From the IMG/VR virus record IMGVR_UViG_3300028844_005216, positions 1-64,000 of that record: a DNA stretch of 64,000 nt; one strand, 5' to 3'. The notes beneath the pieces are model-generated. The model was given only the letters and a program-made list of their open reading frames with translations, ran no database searches and was not told the origin of the DNA. The position numbers were made by a program, and so were the translations under genes. This stretch comes from a virus. This document shows positions 25,613 through 32,652 of the stretch, in pieces. The first letter of the stretch is position 1, and every line of letters starts with the position of its first letter.

Positions 25613-25808
25613 CGAAAATGTCCTCCTCAATTTTAAGTTCAATAGAATCAACAAAGCCTTCAACAAATCCACGATTCTTGATCCCAAACTCTACATTCGC
25701 TTTACCAACAACATAATCCTTTAGATTATTACCCCTGTAACCAGAAACAATTCCGTCGTTTATAAGATTAGAAAGAAGAATGCACCGTTCACTAACTCTA
25801 TTACCCAT
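25605..25808 (-). CDS. Small hypothetical protein
   Basis: The 67-residue product (MGNRVSERCILLSNLINDGI, then NNLKDYVVGKANVEFGIKNR, ending [11 protein letters not shown]) is not recognised. It overlaps the next gene by 8 nt and the previous one at the shared ATG/stop junction, consistent with a coupled string of small early genes. Confidence 0.55.
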   Translation of the reverse strand: MGNRVSERCILLSNLINDGIVSGYRGNNLKDYVVGKANVEFGIKNRGFVEGFVDSIELKIEEDIFDV

Positions 25809-26110
25809 TATATATCTCCCAAATTCCAGTCACAATTATTGCCCCAATCAAAATCAATTTTCAATTTTCTTTGTATTTTTTTCAAACTCCTTTGGTGCAA
25901 TTGGTTTCTCTTGTAGTAACTCAAATGCGTTAATTTACAAGACTCCACAATGGACTGCAATTCTTCAAAACTGAGATTGACTAAAGTTTCAAAAAGTTCA
26001 CTTCGAGATTCCTTCTCAATCAAAAATTCTAAAGGATTTACATCATAGCTAGGAAGACATCTAGCCTGTTGAAGATTAGACCAATACAAATCCTCGATCG
26101 AGGCTAACAT
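25808..26110 (-). CDS. Hypothetical protein
   Basis: The 100-residue product is mostly helical, with a basic stretch YYKRNQLHQRSLKKIQRKLK followed by an acidic/aromatic end. Not recognised. It overlaps the upstream zinc-ribbon gene by 35 nt; an internal start is possible but no better ribosome-binding site was seen. Confidence 0.5.
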   Translation of the reverse strand: MLASIEDLYWSNLQQARCLPSYDVNPLEFLIEKESRSELFETLVNLSFEELQSIVESCKLTHLSYYKRNQLHQRSLKKIQRKLKIDFDWGNNCDWNLGDI

Positions 26111-26387
26111 CTAAACGACCCTTTTCTTTCTGATCAAAACAGTCAGGACAAGCATACTTGGCTTCCGAATGCATTCGATCATAATCTTTGTCAAGAACGA
26201 TTCGTCTCACTGCATAAGTTTCCTGATTGCAGAAATCACATACATACAACTCTTCACTAAATTCCTCCAACAAATCCATAGAGTTGGGTCGCGAATCATG
26301 CCTGCGAAGCCTGCGATCTCTCATTGGACCCGCAGAATTTCTAAAATGGGCACTAACAGCGTTCCAGTTTCTATTATTGGTATTCAT
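26076..26387 (-). CDS. Small zinc-ribbon protein
   Basis: The 103-residue product has an Arg/Asn-rich N-terminal half (FRNSAGPMRDRRLRRHDSRP) and a CDFCNQ ... CPDCFD pair about 30 residues apart, so one zinc site is likely. Function unknown. It starts inside the end of the two-TM gene (14 nt overlap), which suggests translational coupling. Confidence 0.55.
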   Translation of the reverse strand: MNTNNRNWNAVSAHFRNSAGPMRDRRLRRHDSRPNSMDLLEEFSEELYVCDFCNQETYAVRRIVLDKDYDRMHSEAKYACPDCFDQKEKGRLDVSLDRGFVLV

Positions 26388-26772
26388 TTCCCAACTCGTT
26401 TTGTTGTTTTGTTAATGATGCATTCAAAATATGACCTTCTCCACAATGTGAACATCTCTCATGCACCTCAACGCCGGAAGCAGGTTTGATCATAACTTGA
26501 TGATCAATAATCTCATCCAAAATAAGACCACTCTCAACCAAAGTTTCCATTGTGGAATTCATTCCATCCTCGTTTCCCCTGCTCCAAGAATTGAAAGCAA
26601 TAAGTATTGCCATGCCTGCCATAAATCCAATAATAAGCACAGACTCTAGAATGCTAAGTGAGCTGTATGAAAGGAATAAAATAAACCCAACCGTTGCTAG
26701 GTAAGGAAACCATACATCAAGAAAAAATGTATACCAGTTCGTCAATGTTCTCGTCTCTACTTGGTCGCTCAT
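26374..26772 (-). CDS. Two-TM membrane protein with CxxC tail
   Basis: The 132-residue product has two adjacent membrane helices at about 22-38 and 42-60, then an acidic segment and a C-terminal CSHCGEGH (107-114). The ATG at 26772 is preferred over an upstream start since MSDQVETRTLTNWYTFFLD is a natural N-terminus. It overlaps the P-loop gene by 56 nt. Not recognised; two helices with a zinc-type tail could be a membrane-bound early factor. Confidence 0.55.
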   Translation of the reverse strand: MSDQVETRTLTNWYTFFLDVWFPYLATVGFILFLSYSSLSILESVLIIGFMAGMAILIAFNSWSRGNEDGMNSTMETLVESGLILDEIIDHQVMIKPASGVEVHERCSHCGEGHILNASLTKQQNELGNEYQ

Positions 26773-27265
26773 AATTATTCTTTGCCTCTTCAATCTGCTC
26801 AAAACTACAGCCCCTAAGCCGGAGTTCTTCGTCAGAGAGTTCCCATGCAATCACAACCTTGTGGTATGCATCAGGAAACATTCCAAGAATTTTGTTTCTT
26901 TCTAATATAGTCAAATTTGTGTAATCGAAAATAAAAGACTCTCTTTGTTTAATCCGCTTGCGAACATCACGCATCTCTCGTGACATGGTTAACATTCCAT
27001 TTTTAAACAAATCATGATCAATGATATTTAGCTCAGCCGTTGGATCAACTGTGCTTTTTTTTCCAGACTCAGACCCACGAACTTGAAGACCGCTGGTTTC
27101 AATAAACCGCGACTTTCCGCATCCACGAGGACCGACTAATACATTCAAAGACGGTCCCTCTAGAGAATTTAACCAATCATCAATATCATTATCATCGGGC
27201 CAACCTCTGTGTATCTGTAAATCGTAAGGTTTGTTTAATACACTACTCATACCGTTAATATCCAT
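26717..27265 (-). CDS. P-loop NTPase, kinase-like
   Basis: The 182-residue product has a Walker A GPRGCGKS (45-52), a plausible D/N-rich second motif (IFDYTNLTILERNKIL), and a C-terminal ELSDEELRLRGCSFEQIEE resembling the lid end of polynucleotide-kinase-like proteins. Substrate unknown. It is the first gene after the 357-nt structured gap, which would form its leader. No clear Shine-Dalgarno was seen before either ATG (27265 or 27250). Confidence 0.7.
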   Translation of the reverse strand: MDINGMSSVLNKPYDLQIHRGWPDDNDIDDWLNSLEGPSLNVLVGPRGCGKSRFIETSGLQVRGSESGKKSTVDPTAELNIIDHDLFKNGMLTMSREMRDVRKRIKQRESFIFDYTNLTILERNKILGMFPDAYHKVVIAWELSDEELRLRGCSFEQIEEAKNNYERPSRDENIDELVYIFS

Positions 27266-27275
27266 CTATAATAAA

Positions 27276-27341
27276 ATCGGGGACCGGGGAAATAAGTTAT
27301 CCCCTTGCACGAACAAGTAAGTTGTGTTCGCTGCCCCCGAT
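27276..27341 (-). ncRNA. Three-way-junction RNA element in leader
   Basis: On the minus strand ATCGGGG (27341-27335) pairs with CCCCGAT (27282-27276). Between them are two hairpins: CGAACA/TGTTCG with loop CAACTTACT, and GGGGA/TCCCC with loop TAACTTATT. The two 9-nt loops match at 7 positions and share AACTTA. TTTTATTAT follows, then the P-loop gene start. The fold is self-consistent on either strand; riboswitch, protein-binding leader or small RNA are all possible. No known family was recognised. Confidence 0.5.
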
Positions 27342-27366
27342 CATTCCATCCATTTTTATTAACCCA

Positions 27367-27471
27367 TTATACTAAAATTAAGCGGGAGGGTTGTTGCCGG
27401 TGGTCTTCGTGCGCTTGGCACATTACACAGGACTTAGCACAACTTCCCCTATCGGACCCAGTAGCCGCCAT
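27367..27471 (-). CDS. Possible 34-residue Cys/His-rich protein
   Basis: ATG 27471 to TAA 27367 encodes MAATGSDRGSCAKSCVMCQA, then HEDHRQQPSRLILV. The C-x3-C-x2-C-x2-H-x2-H spacing could hold zinc. There is no Shine-Dalgarno, and part of the region could instead form RNA structure, so this is tentative. A TATAAT sequence (27366-27371) overlaps its stop and could serve the downstream leader. Confidence 0.35.
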   Translation of the reverse strand: MAATGSDRGSCAKSCVMCQAHEDHRQQPSRLILV

Positions 27472-27517
27472 CAAAAAATGGATTTGTTAAGGTTATTAAA
27501 TTAAGTTGCTAACGCAT

Positions 27518-27615
27518 TTAACCATACTCGCGAAATATCATAATCGCGAACCTCCTCATTTTCATGGTTTAGTGGGGGAATGGTAGCCTCACGGCATTTC
27601 CCATATCTTAACCAT
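27518..27615 (-). other. Two RNA hairpins around a buried start codon
   Basis: ATGGTT (27615-27610) pairs with AACCAT (27569-27564) around GGGAA/TTCCC and a CC-GTGA-GG hairpin (GNRA loop). Just downstream, GAGGAGG is followed by TCGCGA-TTATGATATT-TCGCGA, a 6-bp hairpin whose loop shows the ATG of a 7-codon frame (27541-27518). Together with the junction RNA this fills the 27266-27622 gap; nothing else is seen there. Confidence 0.4.
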
Positions 27616-27622
27616 CCCAAGC

Positions 27623-27814
27623 TCAAGGATCAGAAGAAAATTCTTCTTCAAATTCATATTCATCATATTCACCTGAAAGAACAGCATCTACTAAATTCTT
27701 CTCTGCGGTGCGACGGTTCTTCTTTTGCTTTTTCTTAGACTCTCGTCGATATGCATAATCATCATCGTCATCCAAATGCCTATTCTTAACACGATCCCGA
27801 TTTGTTCTACCCAT
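27623..27814 (-). CDS. Small basic/acidic hypothetical protein
   Basis: The 63-residue product (MGRTNRDRVKNRHLDDDDDY, then RESKKKQKKNRRTAEKNLVD, ending FEEEFSSDP) is of low complexity with alternating charge. Not recognised. The ATG at 27814 is used; a TTG at 27835 in the same frame overlaps the RNase H end. GGAG lies 14 nt before the ATG, which is rather far. Confidence 0.5.
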   Translation of the reverse strand: MGRTNRDRVKNRHLDDDDDYAYRRESKKKQKKNRRTAEKNLVDAVLSGEYDEYEFEEEFSSDP

Positions 27815-27821
27815 TTTTACA

Positions 27822-28667
27822 TTAAAACTCCGCAATATGTTCCATTAGATTAGAAAGACGCATATCAACAAAATAAGGAAATACCAATTCGCGTCCCTGT
27901 TCAGGGGCTTTTTCAAATACTCGCACGATATCCTTCTCCAAATCTTCGGGAATATATTCAAAGTCAATTAGACGACGATTCCGATCAAATCCGATATCAC
28001 CATTCTTGTAATCAACCTTACCCTTTTGCATCCATTCATTGAGTCTCTTCTTTGTGATTGGAGTTTGACGATCTCCAGACACAAATGTAGAATCTTTGCT
28101 CAGACAATTTGGAATACCGTCACTCGTATCACCACGAACAATATGCTCAAACAGAAACTCTTGTGGATTGTCCGTCCGAAGAAACTTCTTCTGAACAGGA
28201 GAATATTGTTTTACGTTATCGTATTTTTGCAATTGCATGAAATCCTTATCACCAGACAAAATCAAAACCCCTTCGTCCTTCGACCATTGTTTTGCCAAAA
28301 CAGCAATAATATCATCTGCTTCAGCCTTCTCAAGATGAACTACCTTATAAGGCATTCGTTCATCAAGTTCTTGTCTGATTTTATTTAGGGTTTCAAAAAT
28401 GTGGTTCCAGTCATAACCAGAGGCAGCGCGTGTCTTCTTTCGGTTGCGCTTGTAATAAGGAAATGCTTCTCGCCGCCATGTATTGCGACCATCGCAGCAA
28501 ATGACAAGCTCGCCAAACTCTTCTGTAAATTTGTTTCTATTAAAGCGAAGTGAATTGAGGATCATATGCCGAAGCATATTTTCGTCTACTATATCCAACT
28601 GATTCATTTTTAAATTGATCATCAGATTGGATATTGCAACTTGATTGAAGTCAACTAGGATAGGCAT
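27822..28667 (-). CDS. rnh: RNase H, FEN-type 5'-3' nuclease
   Basis: The 281-residue product (T4 RNase H: 305) has the acidic metal-binding residues of the FEN family in order: D6 (PILVDFNQ), D59 (ICCDGRNTWRREAFPYYK), E116/D118/D119 (EADDIIAVL), D140/D142 (LSGDKDFMQL) and D180/D183 (VRGDTSDGIPN). It removes RNA primers from lagging-strand fragments and acts with gp32. GGGAG precedes the ATG. All catalytic residues are present. Confidence 0.95.
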   Translation of the reverse strand: MPILVDFNQVAISNLMINLKMNQLDIVDENMLRHMILNSLRFNRNKFTEEFGELVICCDGRNTWRREAFPYYKRNRKKTRAASGYDWNHIFETLNKIRQELDERMPYKVVHLEKAEADDIIAVLAKQWSKDEGVLILSGDKDFMQLQKYDNVKQYSPVQKKFLRTDNPQEFLFEHIVRGDTSDGIPNCLSKDSTFVSGDRQTPITKKRLNEWMQKGKVDYKNGDIGFDRNRRLIDFEYIPEDLEKDIVRVFEKAPEQGRELVFPYFVDMRLSNLMEHIAEF

Positions 28668-28669
28668 TT

Positions 28670-28867
28670 CTATCTCCCGATATCGCGAGCCATTGTTCGA
28701 CTCGTAATATACTGATATGCACCTTTGTTAAACGCAGGCGCGACTCGTCTTGATTTTTCTCTTGCTTCACGGTTTGCATCAACCGCACCACAATCCAAAC
28801 ACGTCTTGTACCCAAGAGCATCACGTCTCGGGTCCACCTCTTCTTCACAACGAACACATTCGATCAC
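28670..28867 (-). CDS. Small zinc-ribbon protein (GTG start)
   Basis: The 65-residue product has ECVRCEEEV and KTCLDCGAVDANREAREKSR, then RRVAPAFNKGAYQYITSRT, a pattern I recognise as conserved in marine T4-like phages without known function. The start is GTG overlapping the previous stop (GTGA). It ends 2 nt before RNase H. A DNA- or RNA-polymerase-binding role is plausible for such ribbons but not shown. Confidence 0.7.
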   Translation of the reverse strand: MIECVRCEEEVDPRRDALGYKTCLDCGAVDANREAREKSRRVAPAFNKGAYQYITSRTMARDIGR

Positions 28868-28998
28868 GAAACCATCCTCATAATTTTTTCTGCCATAATA
28901 TGGAAATACTCATCCATAGAATCCTTGGTCTGATCACTATGATCCTTAGACCCTTGACGATATATATCTTCAACTAATTGTATTAGATCATCCATCAT
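28864..28998 (-). CDS. Small acidic hypothetical protein
   Basis: A 44-codon frame (MMDDLIQLVEDIYRQGSKDH, then DEYFHIMAEKIMRMVS) lies between two small genes, overlapping the next start by 4 nt (GTGA). Both the fit into the gap and the amino-acid composition suggest it is real. Not recognised. Confidence 0.5.
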   Translation of the reverse strand: MMDDLIQLVEDIYRQGSKDHSDQTKDSMDEYFHIMAEKIMRMVS

Positions 28999-29010
28999 AA
29001 ACATCCTTCA

Positions 29011-29154
29011 CTAAGGATACCATTGAAGAGTTTGAAGTAACATGGCAACTTGCTCTTCAATGGTATCATTTATAAACATGAACAAGTAAAAAAATCCAGC
29101 CAATATTGCGATTTGTATCGACCACCCTATAAGATAGGCAAAAAACTTAGCCAT
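29011..29154 (-). CDS. Small one-TM membrane protein
   Basis: The 47-residue product begins MAKFFAYLIGWSIQIAILAG with a helix from about 6 to 28 and a helical tail. The ATG at 29154 overlaps the previous stop (TAATG) and follows GGTGG. Not recognised. Confidence 0.55.
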   Translation of the reverse strand: MAKFFAYLIGWSIQIAILAGFFYLFMFINDTIEEQVAMLLQTLQWYP

Positions 29155-29633
29155 TATACATTCCACCAATTGGGCTTGTCTCGCTTTGACCACTTGGCAA
29201 AGTAAGCCTTGTCACCCATGTAGTAATTTCGATATGCTGTAACAGAATCATCACACTTGTATTCATCAGGCATACACTGAGGAGGTTGAGTATACTTGCC
29301 TGTCTTAATGTTTTTTGGAAGCCAGCCAAGAGCATCACGCAGCTTTGAATCGGACATATGAGTTTTGCCATAGCGATGAGTATACTCATAACAAAGACCC
29401 ACAAAATGATCGTATAGCCAAGAATAGTTGGCTGCACTTGATCGTGTCCAGATCGTGCTTGGATGATTCAGATGTGCTTTCTTGTAAAAGTTTTGAGGCA
29501 CATCATCATTGTCCAACTCTCGATGAGCGGTGCAGAGCATCTGCGCGCTTTCAAGAATCATCTTGACCACATGTTTGTCGCAACTCATTTCAGCAGCAAC
29601 GTATGGATCAGAGTCTAGATAAAAGATGTTCAC
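29154..29633 (-). CDS. Conserved phage protein of unknown function
   Basis: The 159-residue product contains AAEMSCDKHVVKMILESAQM, HPSTIWTRSSAANYSWLYDH, YEYTHRYGKTH and a C-terminal AYRNYYMGDK ... NWWNV. I recognise this as a well conserved family in T4-like and other large phages, with invariant C/H/K near the start, but cannot name an activity. The start is GTG overlapping the previous TGA (GTGA), and it ends in a TAATG overlap. Confidence 0.75.
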   Translation of the reverse strand: MNIFYLDSDPYVAAEMSCDKHVVKMILESAQMLCTAHRELDNDDVPQNFYKKAHLNHPSTIWTRSSAANYSWLYDHFVGLCYEYTHRYGKTHMSDSKLRDALGWLPKNIKTGKYTQPPQCMPDEYKCDDSVTAYRNYYMGDKAYFAKWSKRDKPNWWNV

Positions 29634-29746
29634 TTGAGATCCTTTACTCGGGTTTCCAGAACCTTGATGCCAATGGCGATATTCGCCAAACTATTACCGA
29701 TCCAAAACAGAATCGGAACAAACATAATTACAATCCATTCAATCAT
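29630..29746 (-). CDS. Small one-TM membrane protein
   Basis: A 38-codon frame encodes MIEWIVIMFVPILFWIGNSL, then ANIAIGIKVLETRVKDLK: one membrane helix and a short basic end. It overlaps genes on both sides by 4 nt (ATGA- and GTGA-type), typical of translationally coupled phage genes. Not recognised. Confidence 0.55.
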   Translation of the reverse strand: MIEWIVIMFVPILFWIGNSLANIAIGIKVLETRVKDLK

Positions 29747-30876
29747 TTCACAATCCTCACAATTACCATTTCCTTACCAATGCGTCCGGTGACTGCAACC
29801 TCCTTGGCTGCAATATTCACAAGGGACTTTTTCAACTTAACCTTACCACCTTTCACAACGTCATCAAGAACCTTCTTGCAATACGATTCACGAATCTTCT
29901 TCTTGAATGACTGATCAGCATCAAACTCTTTGAGTGTGCTTCCCTTCACAGACATACCAATATCAGAAATATACTTGTGCATGAATCGCGTTTTGGTATC
30001 AAACACCCAGACCTGAGTTGCACCAATGATATCAGAAGACTTAACACTCTCAATACCAAAGTCTTCGTCAGACTTCTTGAAGTTCAATGACTTCACAAGA
30101 TCCTTCGGTGACTTGACCTTGCGCTTGCGAGCCTTGCGCTTTCCTCGACTCTGCTTCTGCCATTCGCGACAATCGTTGATGATGTTCGCAAGAAAAGCAA
30201 TCAGCTTACGCTTACGAGGCTTGGTCAGAAAAGCATAACCTTCAACCAATTGCTCATCCTCTCCACGAAGTGCTTCCTGCAATTCTTCGTAGATCGGCTG
30301 AAAGTGGTCAATGAAATACTTCATATAACCACCCTTAATTTCAGCCTGCTGAAGATAATCAAAAGTGCTGAACTTGCTCTTGCAGTTCGACTCAATGAAA
30401 TCATCAAGCTCACCTTCGATGTGACCAATGTGTTCACTCGCAGCATTGCGTGTGCGTTCTTGAATAGAAACAACAGGAGCAGAACTTTTTGCCTGCTTCT
30501 TTGCCTGCTTCTTTCCAAGAGCCTCATTGCCATCGACAATCAACTTGGCAACATATTCATCCAACTTGATCTTGTATCGCTCAAGGACAGAGGGAAACTC
30601 AAGACCGTTCGATGCCATCTTCGCAACAAAACCATAAGTCGTCTTGATAGAAGATGCGTCGAGCGCAGAGATCGCAGCAGCATCATTCTTTGAACTAACA
30701 TACTTTGCCAGAAAGTCCTGAGCATTATTATTGGAGTAGTTGTAATTGTACCAGTTGAGAGCATTGCCGAAACGGGAGTTCAGATCCTCATCTTTAAGGT
30801 CGTACTGATCGTCCCAGTCGGGCTCCGATCCCTGAAGCTCATATGCCTTCGGAATCTTCGATGCCTTGCGTGCCAT
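29743..30876 (-). CDS. Abundant early protein of unknown function
   Basis: The 377-residue product is Lys-rich, with basic patches (KKQAKKQAKSS, RGKRKARKRKVKSPKDLVKS) and no motif I recognise. The body is helical; the last 120 residues have more beta character (ATQVWVFDTKTRFMHKYISD). Codon use is unusually biased toward C-ending and major codons compared with its neighbours. It follows the best sigma-70-like promoter in the window (TTGACA-16-TATACT) and an AAAGG ribosome-binding site. Heavy early expression is inferred; DNA binding is possible. Confidence 0.75.
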   Translation of the reverse strand: MARKASKIPKAYELQGSEPDWDDQYDLKDEDLNSRFGNALNWYNYNYSNNNAQDFLAKYVSSKNDAAAISALDASSIKTTYGFVAKMASNGLEFPSVLERYKIKLDEYVAKLIVDGNEALGKKQAKKQAKSSAPVVSIQERTRNAASEHIGHIEGELDDFIESNCKSKFSTFDYLQQAEIKGGYMKYFIDHFQPIYEELQEALRGEDEQLVEGYAFLTKPRKRKLIAFLANIINDCREWQKQSRGKRKARKRKVKSPKDLVKSLNFKKSDEDFGIESVKSSDIIGATQVWVFDTKTRFMHKYISDIGMSVKGSTLKEFDADQSFKKKIRESYCKKVLDDVVKGGKVKLKKSLVNIAAKEVAVTGRIGKEMVIVRIVK

Positions 30877-30921
30877 TTGATTATACCTTTCAGTTCGGGG
30901 TGTTCTTCCCAGTGTCTCTAG

Positions 30922-30949
30922 AGTATAGCACTCTGAGGTGTGGTGTCAA
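30922..30949 (-). promoter_or_regulatory. Strong early promoter (sigma-70 type)
   Basis: Minus strand: TTGACA (30949-30944), 16-nt spacer, TATACT (30927-30922), about 45 nt before the start of the 377-residue gene. This is a host sigma-70 consensus -35 with a good -10, as in phage early promoters. Confidence 0.8.
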
Positions 30950-31035
30950 CACCCAATCCAAAAATAATCGAAAAAAAGTTTTCATCTCTGATTATATTGA
31001 AATTGGACATATATGTAGAAGATACTTAAATATAT

Positions 31036-31983
31036 TTATTTTTGTTTAACTTGCTCTTCAATCCAATCATAGGTAAGTTTCATCCCGTCTCGCATCGTAT
31101 ATTTCGGAGCCCATCCAAGAGCAGCAATCTTATCGACTGTTTGGTATCGACCCAAAACTCCAACGGGACCATCAATGTGTTTTCGGGAAACACCCTTGCC
31201 TGAAACATCAGAAACCATATCAACCAACTCATTGACTGTAACAATTTCTGTAGTTCCGATATTAAGGGGTTCGTGAATATCAGACTGAGTAAGTGTATAG
31301 ATTGCATTACAAAGATCATCAACATAGATGAAATTTCTTTCAGCCGTACCATCACCCCAAACTTCAATCTCACCACCCTCTTGTGGAAGCATCGCAATCT
31401 TTCGACAAATAGCTGCGGGAGCCTTTTCCCTACCACCATCCCATGTTCCTTCGGGACCGAAGCAATTTTGGAAACGTGCGATGCGAACTTCTAGCCCTGT
31501 ATTTCTAGCAAAGGCAAGTGCCATTCTTTCTGCGTATAATTTTTCCCATCCATATTCATTATCAGGAAATGCAGGATAAACTTCATCTTCACTAATCCAA
31601 CGCGAACCCAATTCTTGATCAGCATATACACAAGCAGAAGAAGAATAAAAATAACGACTCACCTTTCTTTCAGATGCAACATTGACCATATGAATATTGA
31701 TCAATGCGCTGTTTGTCATGATATCAGTCTCAGCGGAATCAATAAATCCCATGCCACCCATGTCAGCAGCCAACTGATAAACCTCGTCTATCGTATCATC
31801 CAAAACAACTTCACACACCTCTCGCTTGGAAAGATCGCCAATGATAAACTCATCAGCTTCCGTTTCTGCATACGGAGGATGTTTGAGATCCGCACCACGA
31901 ACCCAATAACCTTCACGCTTCAACTTCTTAACAAGATGGGCTCCGATGAACCCGCCTGCTCCACATACTAATGCTCTCTTCAT
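31036..31983 (-). CDS. GDP-mannose 3,5-epimerase-like sugar epimerase
   Basis: The 315-residue product is an extended SDR enzyme: GAGGFIG (8-14), LAADMGGMGFI, SSSACVY with C118, YGWEK with Y144 and K148, GRxxN-type ARFQNCFGPEGTWDGGREKA, and GVLGRYQTVDKIAALGWAP. These match GDP-mannose 3,5-epimerase, including the catalytic Cys and the GGREKAPAA block. The expected product would be GDP-L-galactose or GDP-L-gulose. GAGGAG lies 8 nt before the ATG at 31983, so the upstream in-frame start is rejected. It is the last gene of the sugar cassette. Confidence 0.85.
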   Translation of the reverse strand: MKRALVCGAGGFIGAHLVKKLKREGYWVRGADLKHPPYAETEADEFIIGDLSKREVCEVVLDDTIDEVYQLAADMGGMGFIDSAETDIMTNSALINIHMVNVASERKVSRYFYSSSACVYADQELGSRWISEDEVYPAFPDNEYGWEKLYAERMALAFARNTGLEVRIARFQNCFGPEGTWDGGREKAPAAICRKIAMLPQEGGEIEVWGDGTAERNFIYVDDLCNAIYTLTQSDIHEPLNIGTTEIVTVNELVDMVSDVSGKGVSRKHIDGPVGVLGRYQTVDKIAALGWAPKYTMRDGMKLTYDWIEEQVKQK

Positions 31984-32012
31984 TTCAAATCTCCTCACGT
32001 TTAAGATTTTTT

Positions 32013-32645
32013 TCATACTAACTCCATATTTTTAAACTCTTCAAAAGATATTAAATTCAATAAATCTTTTTTGTATAAACAAAACAAATCAAAATCATCC
32101 AGAACATCTTCACAAGAAAAAATTTCATTAGTATAAAGTTCTTGCTTTCCTCTCGGGTTTATAATTCCACACCCCTCATCAGTATCAACAGTATACACCT
32201 CAATATTTGAATTAGTGTATCTCAACTTAATCAACGATTTATATACAGTTCCATTCCAATGAGTTTTAGATTGTGTAGTAAAATCATAATAATCTTCTCT
32301 AATATCATGCACAGTAACAGGACAACAATCATGTAAAACAATTAACCCACTATCCGAAATATGATCTAAAGAATTTTTTATGTCACGATCTACCTGTTCC
32401 TCTAAATGTAAACCGTCAATAAAAATTAAATCATATTTATCATCTTCTGGAATAGTATTGAAGTATTCGTCCGAAGTCATCACAAAAATATTTGGAGATG
32501 TATATTGCGGCGATGGATCAACCCCAGTTTTATTATCACACGCAATTTGCATAAAACAATGACCGGCGTGAATGCCAATCTCTAAATAGCTGGAATAATC
32601 TTTAACCTGTATCATGTGATTTATTATTTGCTCTTTTGTCGTCAT
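32013..32645 (-). CDS. SAM-dependent methyltransferase-like protein
   Basis: The 210-residue product has a class I motif I, YLEIGIHAGH (20-29), followed by TGVDPSPQY and a motif-II region KYDLIFIDGLHLEEQVDRDI, as in Methyltransf_24-type enzymes that act on sugars or lipids. SGLIVLHDCCP follows as motif III. The C-terminal third is specific to this protein. The ATG at 32645 has GAGGAG 10 nt upstream. It lies inside the sugar cassette, so a sugar substrate is inferred. Confidence 0.7.
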   Translation of the reverse strand: MTTKEQIINHMIQVKDYSSYLEIGIHAGHCFMQIACDNKTGVDPSPQYTSPNIFVMTSDEYFNTIPEDDKYDLIFIDGLHLEEQVDRDIKNSLDHISDSGLIVLHDCCPVTVHDIREDYYDFTTQSKTHWNGTVYKSLIKLRYTNSNIEVYTVDTDEGCGIINPRGKQELYTNEIFSCEDVLDDFDLFCLYKKDLLNLISFEEFKNMELV

Positions 32646-32652
32646 TCTAATA

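Noticed and set aside
27390-27460. Resemblance of GTGCTAAGTCCTG and CCGGCAAC to SAM-I riboswitch pieces
   Set aside because: The two pieces occur in the wrong order and the required P1-P4 pairings are absent; a small coding frame explains the sequence as well.
27266-27622. tRNA or tmRNA in the large gap
   Set aside because: No T-arm consensus, 7-bp acceptor stem or cloverleaf could be built on either strand.
29154-29633. Naming this gene as pyrimidine-dimer glycosylase (DenV)
   Set aside because: Its sequence pattern does not match the T4 DenV protein; the function is left open.
30919-31014. 30-codon frame across the early promoter at 30922-30949
   Set aside because: It contains the -35 and -10 boxes and lacks a ribosome-binding site.
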